From: Saprospiraceae bacterium | Lineage (GTDB): Bacteria; Bacteroidota; Bacteroidia; Chitinophagales; Saprospiraceae | Assembly (NCBI GenBank): GCA_016709995.1 | Contig: JADJLQ010000002.1 | Location: forward strand, 434,001-498,000 | Length of the DNA: 64,000 nucleotides | Reading direction: 5' to 3' | Part shown: piece by piece, positions 8,545 through 18,293 of the stretch | How positions within the stretch are numbered: the first letter of the stretch is position 1 | How the letters are laid out: the number at the start of each line of letters is the position of its first letter | The notes under the pieces: model-generated | The model's database searches: none | Seen by the model: the letters and a program-made list of their open reading frames with translations, nothing else | What the model was told of the DNA's origin: nothing | Translations under genes and position numbers: made by a program

Positions 8545-10515
8545 TTAATTTCTGTTGATGGGAATAATAACTTCAAAATCCGTCCCCAGGCCCTCCTTAC
8601 TCTTTACTTTCATTTCACCGCCCTGAACTTTACTAATAATATCATAAGATAATGAAAGGCCTAGTCCCGTACCTTCTCCAGTGGGTTTGGTGGTAAAGAA
8701 CGGTTGAAATATTTTATTGATAATAGCTTGAGGTATTCCCATACCATTATCCGAGATCGTTATAGTCACTGCGGGCGCACCCGTCTTGTCATATTTAATC
8801 AATTTACTCGAAAGAACCACAGAAGGCCTATAATTCGATTCAATTTCCAGTTTTTCATCCGTATTTTCCTGTTGTAATTTTTTTTGCTTCTGGTGCACGG
8901 CATAAAAAGAATTATTTATTATATTTAGAATGACCCTGCCAAGATCACTAGGCACACAATTCACTTTTGGAAGATCTTTAGCCAGTCTGGTTTCATAAAA
9001 TGCATTAAAGGATCTTTCCTTAGATCGATACCCATGATAAGCTAGCTTCATGGACTCTTCACAGAGGGAATTGATATCGATTGATTCTTTAGTGACATTG
9101 CCTAAGCGGGAATGCTGAAGCATGCCTTTGACAATGCCATCAACTCTTTTACCGTGGTGGTTAATTTTCTCAGAATTTTTTATGAGATTTCGAAATACAT
9201 GCTTATTAATCTCGATAGTCTCTTTTATATTAATATCCAGATTCTCTTCTTCTAACTCCGTGAGCAATTCAAGATTAATTTCTGAAAAATTATTGATGAA
9301 GTTTAAGGGATTTTTAATTTCGTGAGCGATTCCTGATGTGAGCTCTCCCAGGGATGCCATTTTTTCAGATTGGATCAGCTGATCCTGAGTTAATTTAAGT
9401 TCATGATAAGCCTTGGCAATTTCTTTTGATTGTTCAATTTCTTTAGATAGTGCTTTTTGTTTTTCTGCCTGAATGATTCGTCTCTTTTGGCTGGTATAAA
9501 TCATAGATAGGAAAAATGCGAAAATAAATAAATATAACAAATAAGCCCACCATCGTCTCCACCAGGGTTTAAGTATCAAAATATCAATAGATTTTTCACT
9601 TTTAACACCATCTGCATTAAAAACTTTTATTTTGAAAATATATTTTCCCGGAGGAATATGAAAGTAATTAGAAATCCTTTCACTTTTTCTTTCAGTCCAC
9701 TCCGTTTCATAATATTCTAATTTTGTATAAAACTTAGCACCATCACGATAGTCATCCATAGCGAAGCTAAAGGAAACATTATTCTGATCATGATTCAGTA
9801 CCATTTTTTGTATCTGATTAATAGGCTGGTCAACTGGACTATTTTTTCCAAAGTGTAAAGGAATCGAATTAATAGACACCTCTGTGAGAAATACTTTGGA
9901 CTCAATAGGATCCATCAATTCTTCTGGATCAAAGGACATCAATCCTCCTGCATGACCTACTAATATCCTTCCTATACGATCTTTGTAAGCACCAGGATAT
10001 AAGCTATTATAATCTATACCATATTTTGAGTCATAAATAACTGAGGACATATCCGCAGGATTTAATTTAATTATATTGGATTTTGAGTGCAACCAAATAT
10101 TATGGGTATTGTCTTCAGTCAATCCAATAATATTAAAGCCGTTCAAAGGTGAATTAGGGTCGCACACACTCAAAAATTTATCTTTAGATCTGTCATACAA
10201 GTATGGTCCATTATATGTCCCGGCCCATATATTACCTTTTGAATCCTCTAGTAAAGCAGATACGGTGGATTTTTCCAAATAGGATTTAATACGATTTTCT
10301 TTTATATTCACACAATTTATTCCATCTAAACCTCCTGCCCAAACATTTCCTGACTTATCCAATATTAAGGCGTAAGGGGCACTACTCATATTGATCGAAG
10401 GGGAGGACTTTGTAGCCGGGATTACCACTCTATAGGATTGGTTTTTTAAATCAAATTTAACTACACCTTCATCTACAATGGACATCCATATAATGCCCTC
10501 TTTATCCTGAATCAT
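8545..10515 (-). CDS. Sensor histidine kinase, C-terminal part of a frameshifted propeller kinase
   Basis: Contains the last regulator-propeller repeats (IWMSIVDEGVVKFDL, GNVWAGGLDGI), a Y_Y_Y beta-sandwich (about residues 230-310), one membrane helix (WWAYLLYLFIFAFFLSMIY), a coiled coil, a HisKA domain with the phospho-acceptor in IAHEIKNPLNF, and a HATPase domain with N box (NIINNSFYAV), ISDNGMGIP and GEGTGLGLSLSYDI. The reading frame is open well upstream of the first Met, back to a run of seven T at 10640-10646, where it meets the next entry's frame. One added base gives a single 1135-residue protein. It is a one-membrane-pass sensor of the type that monitors glycan intake near SusCD genes, but without the fused AraC output of classical hybrid systems. 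Confidence 0.85.
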   Translation of the reverse strand: MIQDKEGIIWMSIVDEGVVKFDLKNQSYRVVIPATKSSPSINMSSAPYALILDKSGNVWAGGLDGINCVNIKENRIKSYLEKSTVSALLEDSKGNIWAGTYNGPYLYDRSKDKFLSVCDPNSPLNGFNIIGLTEDNTHNIWLHSKSNIIKLNPADMSSVIYDSKYGIDYNSLYPGAYKDRIGRILVGHAGGLMSFDPEELMDPIESKVFLTEVSINSIPLHFGKNSPVDQPINQIQKMVLNHDQNNVSFSFAMDDYRDGAKFYTKLEYYETEWTERKSERISNYFHIPPGKYIFKIKVFNADGVKSEKSIDILILKPWWRRWWAYLLYLFIFAFFLSMIYTSQKRRIIQAEKQKALSKEIEQSKEIAKAYHELKLTQDQLIQSEKMASLGELTSGIAHEIKNPLNFINNFSEINLELLTELEEENLDINIKETIEINKHVFRNLIKNSEKINHHGKRVDGIVKGMLQHSRLGNVTKESIDINSLCEESMKLAYHGYRSKERSFNAFYETRLAKDLPKVNCVPSDLGRVILNIINNSFYAVHQKQKKLQQENTDEKLEIESNYRPSVVLSSKLIKYDKTGAPAVTITISDNGMGIPQAIINKIFQPFFTTKPTGEGTGLGLSLSYDIISKVQGGEMKVKSKEGLGTDFEVIIPINRN

Positions 10516-10625
10516 TTGAAGAACAGGTTTGTTTTTAATACCGATAAGATCGTAGTTTGGATTTTCTTTGAATTTTGAAAATTCGTGTGTAAGCGTATTA
10601 AATGAGCCGGCTCCCGTGTAGGTAC

Positions 10626-11951
10626 CTAAGCCAAGTATGTTTTTTTAATTTGCATTAAAGCAAATACTTTATTTTTAGTATCAAATAGACTAAAAGAGTC
10701 CGATGGAATATTTTTGTACTGGTATAACTTAACATAATGTTGATCAAAATGAACCAAGCCACCATCAAAAGTTCCTACCCATAAATGACCCCATTCATCT
10801 TCCAGAAAAGAATAAACCTGGTCAGTGGTCGGAGTAAGGGAAAGTGGTTTATTGAAAATTTCAATTTTAAATAAATTATTTTTTTCCGTACTTATCCATA
10901 ATAATCCTTCCCGTGATTGGAAGGCAGTCCAACTAGTACTGTCAGAAAATGAACTGTTAGCTTCGAAAGGTGTAATCGTTTTGAGAATAGGGTCATATCG
11001 AATGATTCCGGAAGACCATTTGCCAATCCAAATGGAGCCCAAGTGATCTTCTTGAATAAAAGTGATGTGATCGATTGGTGTTGTGTTCACAGGTAATCCC
11101 ACTAAATAGGCGGGACTTTTGGGATTAGAACTAAGTAGTTGGAAAAGTCCCGTTTTGCGATCCATTGTGTGCAATCCATCCCCGGAAGTGCCTACCCAAA
11201 ACACTCCTCTGCTGTCTTCAAATATGGCTCTTACTTTATTAGTAGCCAGACTTTGACTCATTTTGGAGTCATGCTTAAATTGTGTGAAACTACCATCTTG
11301 TTCCAGGCGATTTAAACCTCCTTCTTCATCGCCCAGACCATCCCAGGGTGCACCTGTTCCGACCCAGATAGTACCTTCTCGGTCTTCATATACTTTACTG
11401 ATATAATTACAACTTAAGCTATTTCTATTTCCAGGAGCCTTTTTATAATGGATAAACTGTTGTTTCTGCTCATCAAAACAATCTAATCCATTCTGAGTTC
11501 CAATCCATAATCTACCTTTGCGATCCTTTAATAGGGTAAGGACTTCATTATTACCTAAACTTCCGGAGACATTTGGGTCGTGCCGATGGTGCTTAAAAAT
11601 GTTGGTGGATGGATTGAATTCGTCCAGTCCGTTATTATGAGCTATCCAAATCTTTCCAACATCATCAACATAAATCGTTTCAAGATTGGTGCCTCCTAAT
11701 GAATTAGTGTCTGATAAATCATTTTTGTAACTTACTAGTTTACTTCCATCGTATCGAAAGAGGCATTTTTCTCCCTGGCCACAAAACCACATAAAACCCG
11801 CTGGGTCCTGGCATATAGCATTGATTTTCCCTATCGGTTTGTCAGAATCTCTAGTAATTAAATTAATTTTTAAATTTGGACTTTGTGCTGATCCAGAAAT
11901 ATTATATCCGAGTATAAATAACCAAATTGGTACAATGTGCCTGTATTTCAT
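10626..11951 (-). CDS. Periplasmic regulator-propeller, N-terminal part of the same sensor kinase
   Basis: Signal peptide (IVPIWLFILGYNISGSAQS), then tandem regulator-propeller repeats of about 45-50 residues with the signature GxxWIGTxxGLxxF, for example KGRLWIGTQNGLDCF and SRGVFWVGTSGDGLHTM. These form the periplasmic sensing propeller of SusCD-linked kinases. The frame ends at a TAG just after the A7/T7 run (10640-10646); one extra base would continue as KNILGLGTYTG into the frame of the kinase part. The start lies 10 bases downstream of the SusD stop, so the kinase is co-transcribed with the transporter. The real or artefactual nature of the break is open. Confidence 0.83.
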   Translation of the reverse strand: MKYRHIVPIWLFILGYNISGSAQSPNLKINLITRDSDKPIGKINAICQDPAGFMWFCGQGEKCLFRYDGSKLVSYKNDLSDTNSLGGTNLETIYVDDVGKIWIAHNNGLDEFNPSTNIFKHHRHDPNVSGSLGNNEVLTLLKDRKGRLWIGTQNGLDCFDEQKQQFIHYKKAPGNRNSLSCNYISKVYEDREGTIWVGTGAPWDGLGDEEGGLNRLEQDGSFTQFKHDSKMSQSLATNKVRAIFEDSRGVFWVGTSGDGLHTMDRKTGLFQLLSSNPKSPAYLVGLPVNTTPIDHITFIQEDHLGSIWIGKWSSGIIRYDPILKTITPFEANSSFSDSTSWTAFQSREGLLWISTEKNNLFKIEIFNKPLSLTPTTDQVYSFLEDEWGHLWVGTFDGGLVHFDQHYVKLYQYKNIPSDSFSLFDTKNKVFALMQIKKTYLA

Positions 11952-11961
11952 TGATTCATAA

Positions 11962-13536
11962 TTAATATCCGGGATTTTGTATAAGATTGGGATTTACTGC
12001 CAGTTGTTCATCGGGTATGGGATATATGAGGTATTTTTTATCACTTAAATATTCTTTCTCCTGGAAAGGAAGCAGAAATTTTCCGAATCGGATCATATCC
12101 TGCCTGCGCCAGCCTTCCCACCATAATTCCCTGCCCCTTTCATCCAATAATATATTTTCGGTTAAGGCAGTAAGTGCAGAAGCCCACCTGGAAGGATGAG
12201 TGCGCAAATAATTCACTAAACCCAAGGCAGTCCCGGGATAGGGACCTACTAAAGTTCCTGTACCTCCTCTGAGTATAGCTTCTGCTTTCATCAACAATAC
12301 ATCGGACAATCGAAAAAACACAAAATCATTGTCAGGACTAAAATAATTAGGGAAATCAGGAAAATATTTGATTGGCCTGATACCGGTCACTTCAAGATTA
12401 GCTCCCAATTCAATATTTTTGACTTCCGGGGTAAATATCAATGGAGCTCCAAATCTATCCTGCAATGGTTCATCATCGACCAGGTTGTATTGTTGGCCAA
12501 TCAAAAACCCTACATTTATACGATTACCCGCATTGGGTGGTGCACCCACCGAACTGTATGCTACTCCTCTTCGTTTGTCTGACACTTCAAACTTATTATA
12601 AAAATCAGACAGTGTAGCCCAGCCATTAGCCCCTGTCCAACCCTGACCAAAAAAAGAATTGTAATGGACAACTAGCAACCACGACAGGAATAAGTAATTA
12701 TTAGAAGTATTGCCGGCATTGTTCAATAATGTGAATATATTCTCTTTGCCTGAAGCACTGTTTTCCGGAGAAAAATTATCGAAATAATTGTCACTCAAAG
12801 TAAATGTATTGCTCTGTAGAATGCCATCAGCCAATTCAATCACTTTATTCATATCGTTAATCCTAAATACAGGTGCCGACCTGGACTCATATACTGCTTT
12901 GTTGAGATAACATTTCATCAATAATACATCAGCAGCAAATTTATTCGCTTGATATATAGGTCCCGGCGGCAGTATATTTCTGACATCGTTTAATTCGCTC
13001 ATGATGTAATTTAAAGCATCCATTCCGGTTCTCACTCTGGCTGGAACGATGAGACTTTCACCAGGATCTCTATAAGGTACCTGGTCATACATATCCAATA
13101 TCAGATACATCGCCCATGCCCGTATGAACCTTGTTGCTGCCACCTCCTGAGGTTTTGGCTTGTATCGTAAAATGTCTGTGGCGGCATAGGAGATGCCATT
13201 CAGTGTATTAAAACATTCTCTGATTTTTTCATTATTCGAGTCCCATTTTTGTTGGTGCAACACGCGCCAAACACCGTTGTCATCCCAGTCCGTAGCCCGT
13301 GTAGGTGCTATAGCTTCATCTGTACACAGCTCCTGTAAAGGAAATATAGAAAAATGACTTGTGAAGGCCTCTTCCAGCGAATTATATACTCCCAACAATA
13401 ACCCGGCAGTATTGGTCGAATCGACGATGATCTGGCTTTCGTCAAGCTCGCCCTGAAGGGTCTCATCCAATGTAGAACAAGTACAAAAAAACACCATCGA
13501 AGCTAAGAGGACTATTATCGATTGTTTGTATTCCAT
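11962..13536 (-). CDS. RagB/SusD-family nutrient-binding outer-membrane lipoprotein
   Basis: 524 residues. Lipoprotein signal MEYKQSIIVLLASMVFFCTC, then a SusD-like N-terminal TPR scaffold, with typical elements AATRFIRAWAMYLILDMYDQVPY, split here as RAWAMYLILDMYDQ and VPYRD, and the C-terminal RLSDVLLMKAEAILRGG, LTENILLDERGRELWWEG and RRQDMIRFGKF. It forms the lid of the SusC channel at the cell surface and binds oligosaccharide, peptide or another ligand. It lies 17 bases after the susC stop. Ligand not predictable: no glycoside hydrolase is encoded nearby. Confidence 0.92.
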   Translation of the reverse strand: MEYKQSIIVLLASMVFFCTCSTLDETLQGELDESQIIVDSTNTAGLLLGVYNSLEEAFTSHFSIFPLQELCTDEAIAPTRATDWDDNGVWRVLHQQKWDSNNEKIRECFNTLNGISYAATDILRYKPKPQEVAATRFIRAWAMYLILDMYDQVPYRDPGESLIVPARVRTGMDALNYIMSELNDVRNILPPGPIYQANKFAADVLLMKCYLNKAVYESRSAPVFRINDMNKVIELADGILQSNTFTLSDNYFDNFSPENSASGKENIFTLLNNAGNTSNNYLFLSWLLVVHYNSFFGQGWTGANGWATLSDFYNKFEVSDKRRGVAYSSVGAPPNAGNRINVGFLIGQQYNLVDDEPLQDRFGAPLIFTPEVKNIELGANLEVTGIRPIKYFPDFPNYFSPDNDFVFFRLSDVLLMKAEAILRGGTGTLVGPYPGTALGLVNYLRTHPSRWASALTALTENILLDERGRELWWEGWRRQDMIRFGKFLLPFQEKEYLSDKKYLIYPIPDEQLAVNPNLIQNPGY

Positions 13537-13553
13537 ATATCGATTGTTTTATA

Positions 13554-16547
13554 TTATAGGTTAAAACTGAGTCCAAGGAGTATAGTTCTGGATGAAGGAT
13601 AATGTGGATAATCAATACCAAGAGAGGGGATATTATTGATGCTTGCATTAGAATTAGTTTCCGGATCGAATCCAGGATATTTGGTGAGCAGGAAAAGATT
13701 CTGGGCAGTCAGATAAATAGTAGTCATTTTGAAAATATTGGCTACATGGCCCGGCTCATAGTAGATGGTACAATGAGACATCTTAAGATAACTAGCTTTC
13801 ATAATAAATCTCGAAGAGGGAGTGACGGGATTGGCAAGTGATTCTTTTATAGGCTCCTCAAACACTGATAGTGCGATATTGGCTCCTTTTATCTGACCTG
13901 CATTTATAAAATTCATTAAGGTGGCATTGAACATATCCTGACCTAAAGCACCATACATATTGGCAGAAAGGGAAAACTTACCTCGTCTGACTATCGTATT
14001 CAATCCAATCAGGGCCTTGGGATTAGGATTTCCTACGACAAAATTAGTAGCACCTTCATCCTCATAAGTTGATAACCCAGTCGCTTTGTCCAGGCCTAAA
14101 AATTTCCTGGTAAAAAAAGATTGAAGGGGTAGGTGGTTTTGTATTATCTGTACCGGTCCAGAAACAAATCCCGTGTATAATGGTGCTGGGAGGTCAGTCA
14201 CTTTATTTCTCAGAAAGGTGACATTGGGACTCAGCTCCCAGCTAAAATTTTCTTTTGCAATCACCTTTCCTTCAATGAGAATTTCTAATCCTTTATTCAA
14301 TATTTTACCATCAAGATTGATCCACCTCACAGTAGACCCAGGAGGTGCCGGTTGTATAGGAGGTCCGGGAAATAATAAATCTGTAGTGGTTTTATTAAAA
14401 TAATCCAACGTGCCGGAAATACGGTGATTAAACAAAGAAAAATCGATTCCAATATTATACTGTTTGTCAGACTGCCATTTTAAATCAGCATTAGGATTGT
14501 TAGTCTGAATTAATTGACCATTGTCCCTGAAAGAGTATCTTGCTTGTGAAGCCCCTGCAGGAAATTCCTGGTTGCCTGTAATACCCCAACTTGCTCTAAA
14601 TTTAAGTAAATCAATAAAACGGGGTTTAAAAAAATTTTCCTGGCTTATCGTCCAAGCTCCTGCCACAGAAGGGAAAATTCCATATTTATTATTGATCCCA
14701 AATTTTGAAGATCCATCTTTGCGGATAGTACCAGTTAATAAATATTTGTCCTTATAGTTAATAACTGTCCGTGCAAAATAGGATTTCAATTGGGTGACCG
14801 GATCTATAAAAGATGCTATTTTTCGATTGGCCAGGCTTGAATATTGAATATAATTAGTATAATTTAAACCAAAATTTCCAAATCCGATTCCTTGGACACC
14901 CGTGCCGGTCATAGTAGATCCTTTTAAAGTAAAATCCATAAATTCATAACCGGCTACAGCATTTAAATATATATCTGGAAGTATATTTTTTTTAAAATTC
15001 AATGTTTGAGTGACTTGCCGGGTGAACAATTCAGTCTGGCCGATGCTGGCAGTACCGCCAATGTTATTTGCCAGATTTTGTTTGACGGAAGTTCTTGTTA
15101 CTCCTGTGCCGTAGTTTGCACTGATAAGCAGTCTGTATTCCAACCATTCTTTGAATTTAAAATATGGAGAAAAACTAGCCAGAAGATTAGTGGATTTAAA
15201 ATTATTTTTAAAATTCTCGATCACACTTAATGGGTTTGGCAGATCATTGGTGCCTTCTGTGAGCATGCCATCCGGGTTTATTAAAGGCTGGGTAGGATTC
15301 CATTTGAGTGCGGGAATCACTATCTGGGCGGCACCATATTCCGGCACAGGGACATCCTGTACACTTTGGCTCCCAATTGCATTAATATCAAGCCCTAGTT
15401 TTTTAGTTTCAAGAAATATAAAATTTGTAGTCAGGTTTATACCATATTTTTTAAATCCTGTGTGGTCGATGATACCCTGTTGGTTTGAAATATTTGAAGT
15501 CAAACGATATTTTCCTCCCTCAGAACCTCCGGAGACTCCAATTGTATAATTTTGTTGAATTGCTTTGTGTAGTATGGCAGCAAATGGATCAACATTTCCT
15601 CCTTTATCGATAGAATTATCCACTTCATAATACTTGATGGCATTACGGAACTGAGATGCACTCAATACATTTACTTTTTTCAGAATATCAGAAACCCCTG
15701 TTGAAACCGCAACATTTAAACTGGCCTGACCTTCTCTGCCTTTTTTGGTGTTAATGATCACAACACCATACGCAGCCCTCGATCCGTATATAGCTGTAGC
15801 CGAGGCATCTTTCAAGACTTCAATAGACTCTATATCTTCTGAATTAATAAAATTGAGCGGATTTACACCAGGTTGCACTGCATTCAAACCATTTTCACCG
15901 ATTTGAAGCGTCCTACCATCCAATAGGACACCATCAAGCACATATAATGGCTGTCCGGCACCAGACAGAGCAGAATTGCCCCTGATTTTGATACTGACTG
16001 CTCCCCCGGGAATATTATAATCACTGGATATCTGAACCCCTGACACCTTCCCTTGAAGCTTTGTCATCGGATTGGAATGCATGCCCCCATTGAATTCGTC
16101 AAAATTGATATGGCTTGCTGCTCCGGTAAGATCCTTTTTCCTGGAGCTACCATATCCTACTATGACCAATTCATCCATCTGCTGAGTTGATTCTCTCAGA
16201 GTAATATTAAATTCTGTTGTAGTTCCAACGGGGATTTGGGCTGTATAATAACCAAGATAATAAATCTCCAGGGTATCTTCAGGATTGGCTAAAATCGAAA
16301 AACGACCATCGAGATCAGAAGTGGTCATGGCATTTCTGCTTAAAATACCTATCGTAGCAAAAGGTAAAGGCTCTGCATTTCTTCCTGTAATCCTGCCTTT
16401 GACCAGACCTTGAGCAAAAGCAGAATCAAAGGTCATGAAGAAATGGAAAAGGAAAAAAGAAAAAGTCATCAGCCTGAGCTTTATTAAATGGTGATCCGTA
16501 GTTAATATTTTTGGCATCATGTTAAATTGATCTTGAGAAAGGGCCAT
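13554..16547 (-). CDS. SusC/RagA-family TonB-dependent outer-membrane transporter
   Basis: 997 residues. After a signal sequence ending near SAFAQ there is a carboxypeptidase-D-like regulatory domain (GRITGRNAEPLPFATIGIL), the TonB box region (MDELVIVGYGSSRKKDLTG), a plug (LYVLDGVLLDG, EDIESIEVLKDASATAIYGS, GVVIINTKKGREG) and a 22-strand barrel ending in LGLSFNL with a terminal hydrophobic residue. Several Met codons lie ahead of the signal (first at 16547, another pair near 16520), so the exact start is uncertain. It heads the SusC-SusD-kinase-receiver-kinase-LytTR series, all on one strand with gaps of no more than 66 bases. Confidence 0.92.
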   Translation of the reverse strand: MALSQDQFNMMPKILTTDHHLIKLRLMTFSFFLFHFFMTFDSAFAQGLVKGRITGRNAEPLPFATIGILSRNAMTTSDLDGRFSILANPEDTLEIYYLGYYTAQIPVGTTTEFNITLRESTQQMDELVIVGYGSSRKKDLTGAASHINFDEFNGGMHSNPMTKLQGKVSGVQISSDYNIPGGAVSIKIRGNSALSGAGQPLYVLDGVLLDGRTLQIGENGLNAVQPGVNPLNFINSEDIESIEVLKDASATAIYGSRAAYGVVIINTKKGREGQASLNVAVSTGVSDILKKVNVLSASQFRNAIKYYEVDNSIDKGGNVDPFAAILHKAIQQNYTIGVSGGSEGGKYRLTSNISNQQGIIDHTGFKKYGINLTTNFIFLETKKLGLDINAIGSQSVQDVPVPEYGAAQIVIPALKWNPTQPLINPDGMLTEGTNDLPNPLSVIENFKNNFKSTNLLASFSPYFKFKEWLEYRLLISANYGTGVTRTSVKQNLANNIGGTASIGQTELFTRQVTQTLNFKKNILPDIYLNAVAGYEFMDFTLKGSTMTGTGVQGIGFGNFGLNYTNYIQYSSLANRKIASFIDPVTQLKSYFARTVINYKDKYLLTGTIRKDGSSKFGINNKYGIFPSVAGAWTISQENFFKPRFIDLLKFRASWGITGNQEFPAGASQARYSFRDNGQLIQTNNPNADLKWQSDKQYNIGIDFSLFNHRISGTLDYFNKTTTDLLFPGPPIQPAPPGSTVRWINLDGKILNKGLEILIEGKVIAKENFSWELSPNVTFLRNKVTDLPAPLYTGFVSGPVQIIQNHLPLQSFFTRKFLGLDKATGLSTYEDEGATNFVVGNPNPKALIGLNTIVRRGKFSLSANMYGALGQDMFNATLMNFINAGQIKGANIALSVFEEPIKESLANPVTPSSRFIMKASYLKMSHCTIYYEPGHVANIFKMTTIYLTAQNLFLLTKYPGFDPETNSNASINNIPSLGIDYPHYPSSRTILLGLSFNL

Positions 16548-17101
16548 TTTCCTGAAAGAAGGAATCTAATATAAGCTTTAGCAATCAATTAATATATGGC
16601 ATTGATGAGCCGTACAGTGGCTTTTGAGTAGGTGGCATATCTGGATGAGTAAATGACGAACGAGGGGGAAAATACAATTGGGTAAGATTCAACATTATTC
16701 ACCCAGTAGTTTCTATTCCTGTGAAACCTGGACAAGCCCACCAGGTAACCTGGATGAATCAAACTCAAAATTAATCCGTATTGGTATTTAAAGAATATAA
16801 ATCACATACTACTGGTCCTCATAATAACTAAGCCGACATCAATAGATAATAACCCAATCAGGGAGTAGACCGTAATTCAATTCTCTACTGGATAATGAAC
16901 TCAAGGGACCTGTGTAAGACAGTCCTTGGCTATGTCAAAGCAATTAAGGTACAGTAGGTATGTGTTAATGTCTCACGATCCACCCCAACAATGCTACAAT
17001 TACGATGAGCGACTGACTTATCTAAATGAGTAAACAGAAATAAGTATTTAGGCAAGACCAGATTCGCCAGATTTGATTTTACATTAAAAAAATAAAGCCT
17101 C
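16548..17101. other. Non-coding spacer upstream of the first susC
   Basis: About 550 bases with no convincing reading frame. It should hold the susC promoter, but I found only a possible -7 box on the minus strand (TAATTTTG, 16766-16773) without a clear -33 partner. The rest gave no recognisable protein remnant, tRNA or hairpin. Confidence 0.5.
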
Positions 17102-17370
17102 CTACTTCAACCCAAACACAATCAAACTATTACCCGCAGCAATAACTATCTGTTGCTGTCCATCCAGGCTGTAAGACATCGGATTTGATACCATTTGTCC
17201 TCAGGTCTGAAACTGCCATTTGGATTGACCGGTGTCAGCATCCAAGGCATAAAAATTGCCTTCGACAGACCCTCCAAATACCAAGCCGCCTGCAGTAGAT
17301 AAAAGTCCTGACCAGGGAAGGGACTGTAACTTAAATTCCCATTTGATATTGCCGTTCACAGGATCCTAAA
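17102..17370 (-). pseudogene. 3' remnant of a PQQ-dependent dehydrogenase gene (copy B)
   Basis: The segment 17088-17348 aligns without gaps to 5806-6066, with about 13 mismatches by eye. It reads DPVNGNIKWEFKLQS, then the same blade motif and the same final SLIVFGLK. It carries the identical in-frame TGA (17201-17203), so both copies descend from an already damaged ancestor. A small indel precedes the DPVNG segment, and upstream similarity fades by about 17400. It is too short and interrupted to encode enzyme. Confidence 0.72.
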
Positions 17371-17516
17371 CGCTTCGACCTGATCAAAAAGCCCTGGAAT
17401 AAATGATACTTTAGCAAAAGCATTACACAAGATACGTATGGTCATGCATTTGTCCAAAAGGCAAAAGGAGGTTGGGAAAACACCCTCTCCCGATGATCTT
17501 GAAATCTTATTTACCC

Positions 17517-18140
17517 TTATTTTAATACCGTACTCCCATCCCCCTGATAAAAATACCTGAAAGTAAAATACCTGGCCGGTATCATAAATGTTGGATTGGC
17601 AGGAGCATCTTTATAATAGCTGATGATTTCCATCTTGGCATATTTGTTGTCTGCCGTGCGAACCAAAAGGATTTTGCCTGCGGTGGGGCGAAGGACCATC
17701 GCCTGGCCATCATACGTATACCATCCTTTGCCTGATCCCACAGGGATAGCCAGGCTGGTGGCATTGTCCTGGAGGTAGCCGATGGTAGGTGCTGTAGTGA
17801 TATCATCGAGAATACCATCCTGAATGATCACTCCTGCATTGCCAGGACCGCTGATACCGCTATTAAATATGATGGCTGTGCCTTTGAATCCAATATCCCA
17901 TTTGTTGGTTGCACTGTCTGTGTTGGCTACTACAGTGGCAGTAGCAAAATTGAATAAAGTGTATTTTCCTGTAGTCCCTATCGGCTGACCATTGCTTGGA
18001 TCTACTCCGGTACCCGGATCAGCAGGCAGACTGGTGATGGTTTGAGCTATAGGCGCGACTGTTCCACCAGTTTCATCCTTTTTGCAAAATGAGAATAACA
18101 AGCTATTGATCAGCAAGGAAATTAAAAGAAATCGTTTCAT
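17517..18140 (-). CDS. HmuY-family haem-binding lipoprotein
   Basis: 207 residues with a lipoprotein signal (MKRFLLISLLINSLLFSFC). The body shows features of HmuY, the surface haemophore-like protein that passes haem to a TonB receptor: KYTLFNFATATVV near the start of the fold, NKWDIGFKGTAIIFN, and the C-terminal strands KYAKMEIISYYK and FTFRYFYQGDG. It follows a TonB-dependent receptor gene on the same strand (153-base gap), the order seen for hmuR-hmuY. The gap contains short repeated TTGCC(A/T)A-like words and no clear terminator. Haem binding is inferred from family membership. Confidence 0.8.
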   Translation of the reverse strand: MKRFLLISLLINSLLFSFCKKDETGGTVAPIAQTITSLPADPGTGVDPSNGQPIGTTGKYTLFNFATATVVANTDSATNKWDIGFKGTAIIFNSGISGPGNAGVIIQDGILDDITTAPTIGYLQDNATSLAIPVGSGKGWYTYDGQAMVLRPTAGKILLVRTADNKYAKMEIISYYKDAPANPTFMIPARYFTFRYFYQGDGSTVLK

Positions 18141-18293
18141 AAATTATTGGTTATTGTTATGTATTGTTTATTGCATATTGCCTTTTATTTTATTCCTATT
18201 CATTTATTCATTCAATCGACCGCACAACCCCAACCCTAAAGGGAGTCTCCCGAAACTTCGGTAAGAAATTTCTGGAGGCCAATTGCCAATTGC

